64,000 nt of DNA from Clostridia bacterium (lineage in GTDB: Bacteria > Bacillota > Clostridia > TANB77 > CAG-508): assembly GCA_017613275.1 (NCBI GenBank), contig JAGAED010000005.1, forward strand, positions 52,977 through 116,976, read 5' to 3'. Below, piece after piece: positions 63,491 to 64,000 of the stretch. The translations under genes and the position numbers were made by a program. The notes under the pieces were generated by a model. That model was not told where the DNA came from. It ran no database searches and saw only the letters and a program-made list of their open reading frames with translations. How positions within the stretch are numbered: the stretch's first letter is position 1; each line of letters begins with the position of its first letter.

Positions 63491-64000
63491 TTATTCTCCA
63501 TCAAAATCTACTCCTTCATTTTCATTTGTTTTAGGCTCTTTACCATCTATTTTTGATAATTCTTGTTCATATTGTTGTTCTAATTTTTTTGCCTCTTGCA
63601 ACGCTTGTCTTTTTTCTAAATCTTGTCTTATTAAAATTGCTAATTCTTTTTGTTTTTTGTTACCGCATTGTATATCTATGTCACTTATAATTGCCAATAC
63701 TTCATCTATTTCTGGATGTTCTTCTCTAAATTTTTCTTTTTGTTCTTCTGTTTTTAATTGCATATATGGTTTTATCAATTTCTGTCTTATACTACTCAAT
63801 GCGATACCTAATCTTTTTTCTTCTTCATCTTTTGAGCTATGTAATGGTGGTTTTGTATCTCCTGATTTTTCTATCCATTCTTTTATTGCTCTGGCATTTC
63901 TTAAATATTGTGGAATATTATTACTATCTATTTCTTTTATTATCTCCATTACCTCTTCTAGCTCAGGATGTTTTTCTTTGTATTCTTCTCTTGCTTTTTC
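63491..64000 (-). CDS. Repeat-containing protein, N-terminal part beyond the right edge
   Basis: The frame is open to the end of the window, so the start is not visible; about 169 residues are seen. I do not recognise it. Two degenerate repeats of about 85-90 residues carry the line [YF][KR]E[KE]HPE[LI][ED]EVM-I-I-IID: EYKEKHPELEEVMEIIKEID and KFREEHPEIDEVLAIISDID. The segment NARAIKEWIEKSGDTKPP, followed by EEKRLGIALSSIRQKLIKPY, resembles helical repeats seen at the ends of phage-like or helicase-associated proteins. The C-terminus is a Gln/Glu-rich coiled coil with an acidic tail. Confidence 0.7.
   Translation of the reverse strand, partial: EKAREEYKEKHPELEEVMEIIKEIDSNNIPQYLRNARAIKEWIEKSGDTKPPLHSSKDEEEKRLGIALSSIRQKLIKPYMQLKTEEQKEKFREEHPEIDEVLAIISDIDIQCGNKKQKELAILIRQDLEKRQALQEAKKLEQQYEQELSKIDGKEPKTNENEGVDFDGE

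Overview
The window is AT-rich DNA from a spore-forming member of the Bacillota, most likely an uncultured gut-type Clostridia. The evidence is a large sporulation and germination set (sigH, spoIIAA-spoIIAB-sigF, spoIID, spoIIQ, spoIIID, yabG, yunB, a SipL-like coat protein and a gerABC operon). It also has T-box leaders, a split transketolase, class I fructose-bisphosphate aldolase and a CIRCE-controlled groESL. Most genes lie on the minus strand. The genus cannot be assigned from sequence alone.

Layout. 1-8.8 kb: radA (cut by the left edge), a small unknown protein, mtaB, mreB/mbl, then tsaE and tsaB with a pilin-like surface protein between them, rimI and a transglutaminase-like protein. 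8.9-12.8 kb: gerABC. 12.9-16.7 kb: valS and an aldose-epimerase gene behind a valine-type T-box. 16.8-26.3 kb: small proteins, ychF, thrS with a threonine-type T-box, tRNA-Thr, sigH, serS and groESL. 26.4-39.1 kb: pyrG with a leader terminator, RNase J, greA, pgsA, ctpA, two M23 coiled-coil proteins, ftsEX and split transketolase. 39.2-49.8 kb: sortase, hinT, alaS, rdgB, aldolase, trxA/trxB, yunB, a small operator-controlled gene, tRNA-Gly, a lytic transglycosylase and polA. 49.9-64 kb: an RluA-family synthase, a WecA/TagO-like transferase fused to rubredoxin, rpiB, mscL, rpsT, spoIIQ, spoIID, the spoIIA operon, an unassigned structured RNA, sipL, a TPM-domain protein, a zinc-ribbon protein, veg, yabG, spoIIID and a truncated repeat protein.

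The main finding concerns decoding. Five genes (gerA twice, yunB, an RluA-type synthase, sigF, and a TPM-domain gene twice) are broken in conventional reading. Each is restored when the ribosome moves +1 at a CGG codon, so that C is skipped and GGA or GGT is read as glycine. All seven sites are CGG followed by A or T. Each restores residues expected for the family, for example GDGKYG in the synthase and a terminal Gly-tract-HSF in the TPM protein. By eye I found no CGG codon used in frame in any other gene of the window, while CGT, CGC, CGA and AGA are used. The simplest reading is that CGG is not a working arginine codon here but an obligatory +1 frameshift signal, or a CGGN glycine quadruplet. 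Three of the five genes are sporulation or germination genes. A separate +1 lesion in alaS lies in a run of seven A and does not follow this rule.

Other notable content: about ten dispersed intergenic hairpins with an AGTGTCCC core, four long fold-back elements whose arms differ at each locus, hairpins and mini-ORFs around the ribosome-binding sites of ctpA, rnj and spoIIID, and a likely leaderless promoter for the RluA-family gene.
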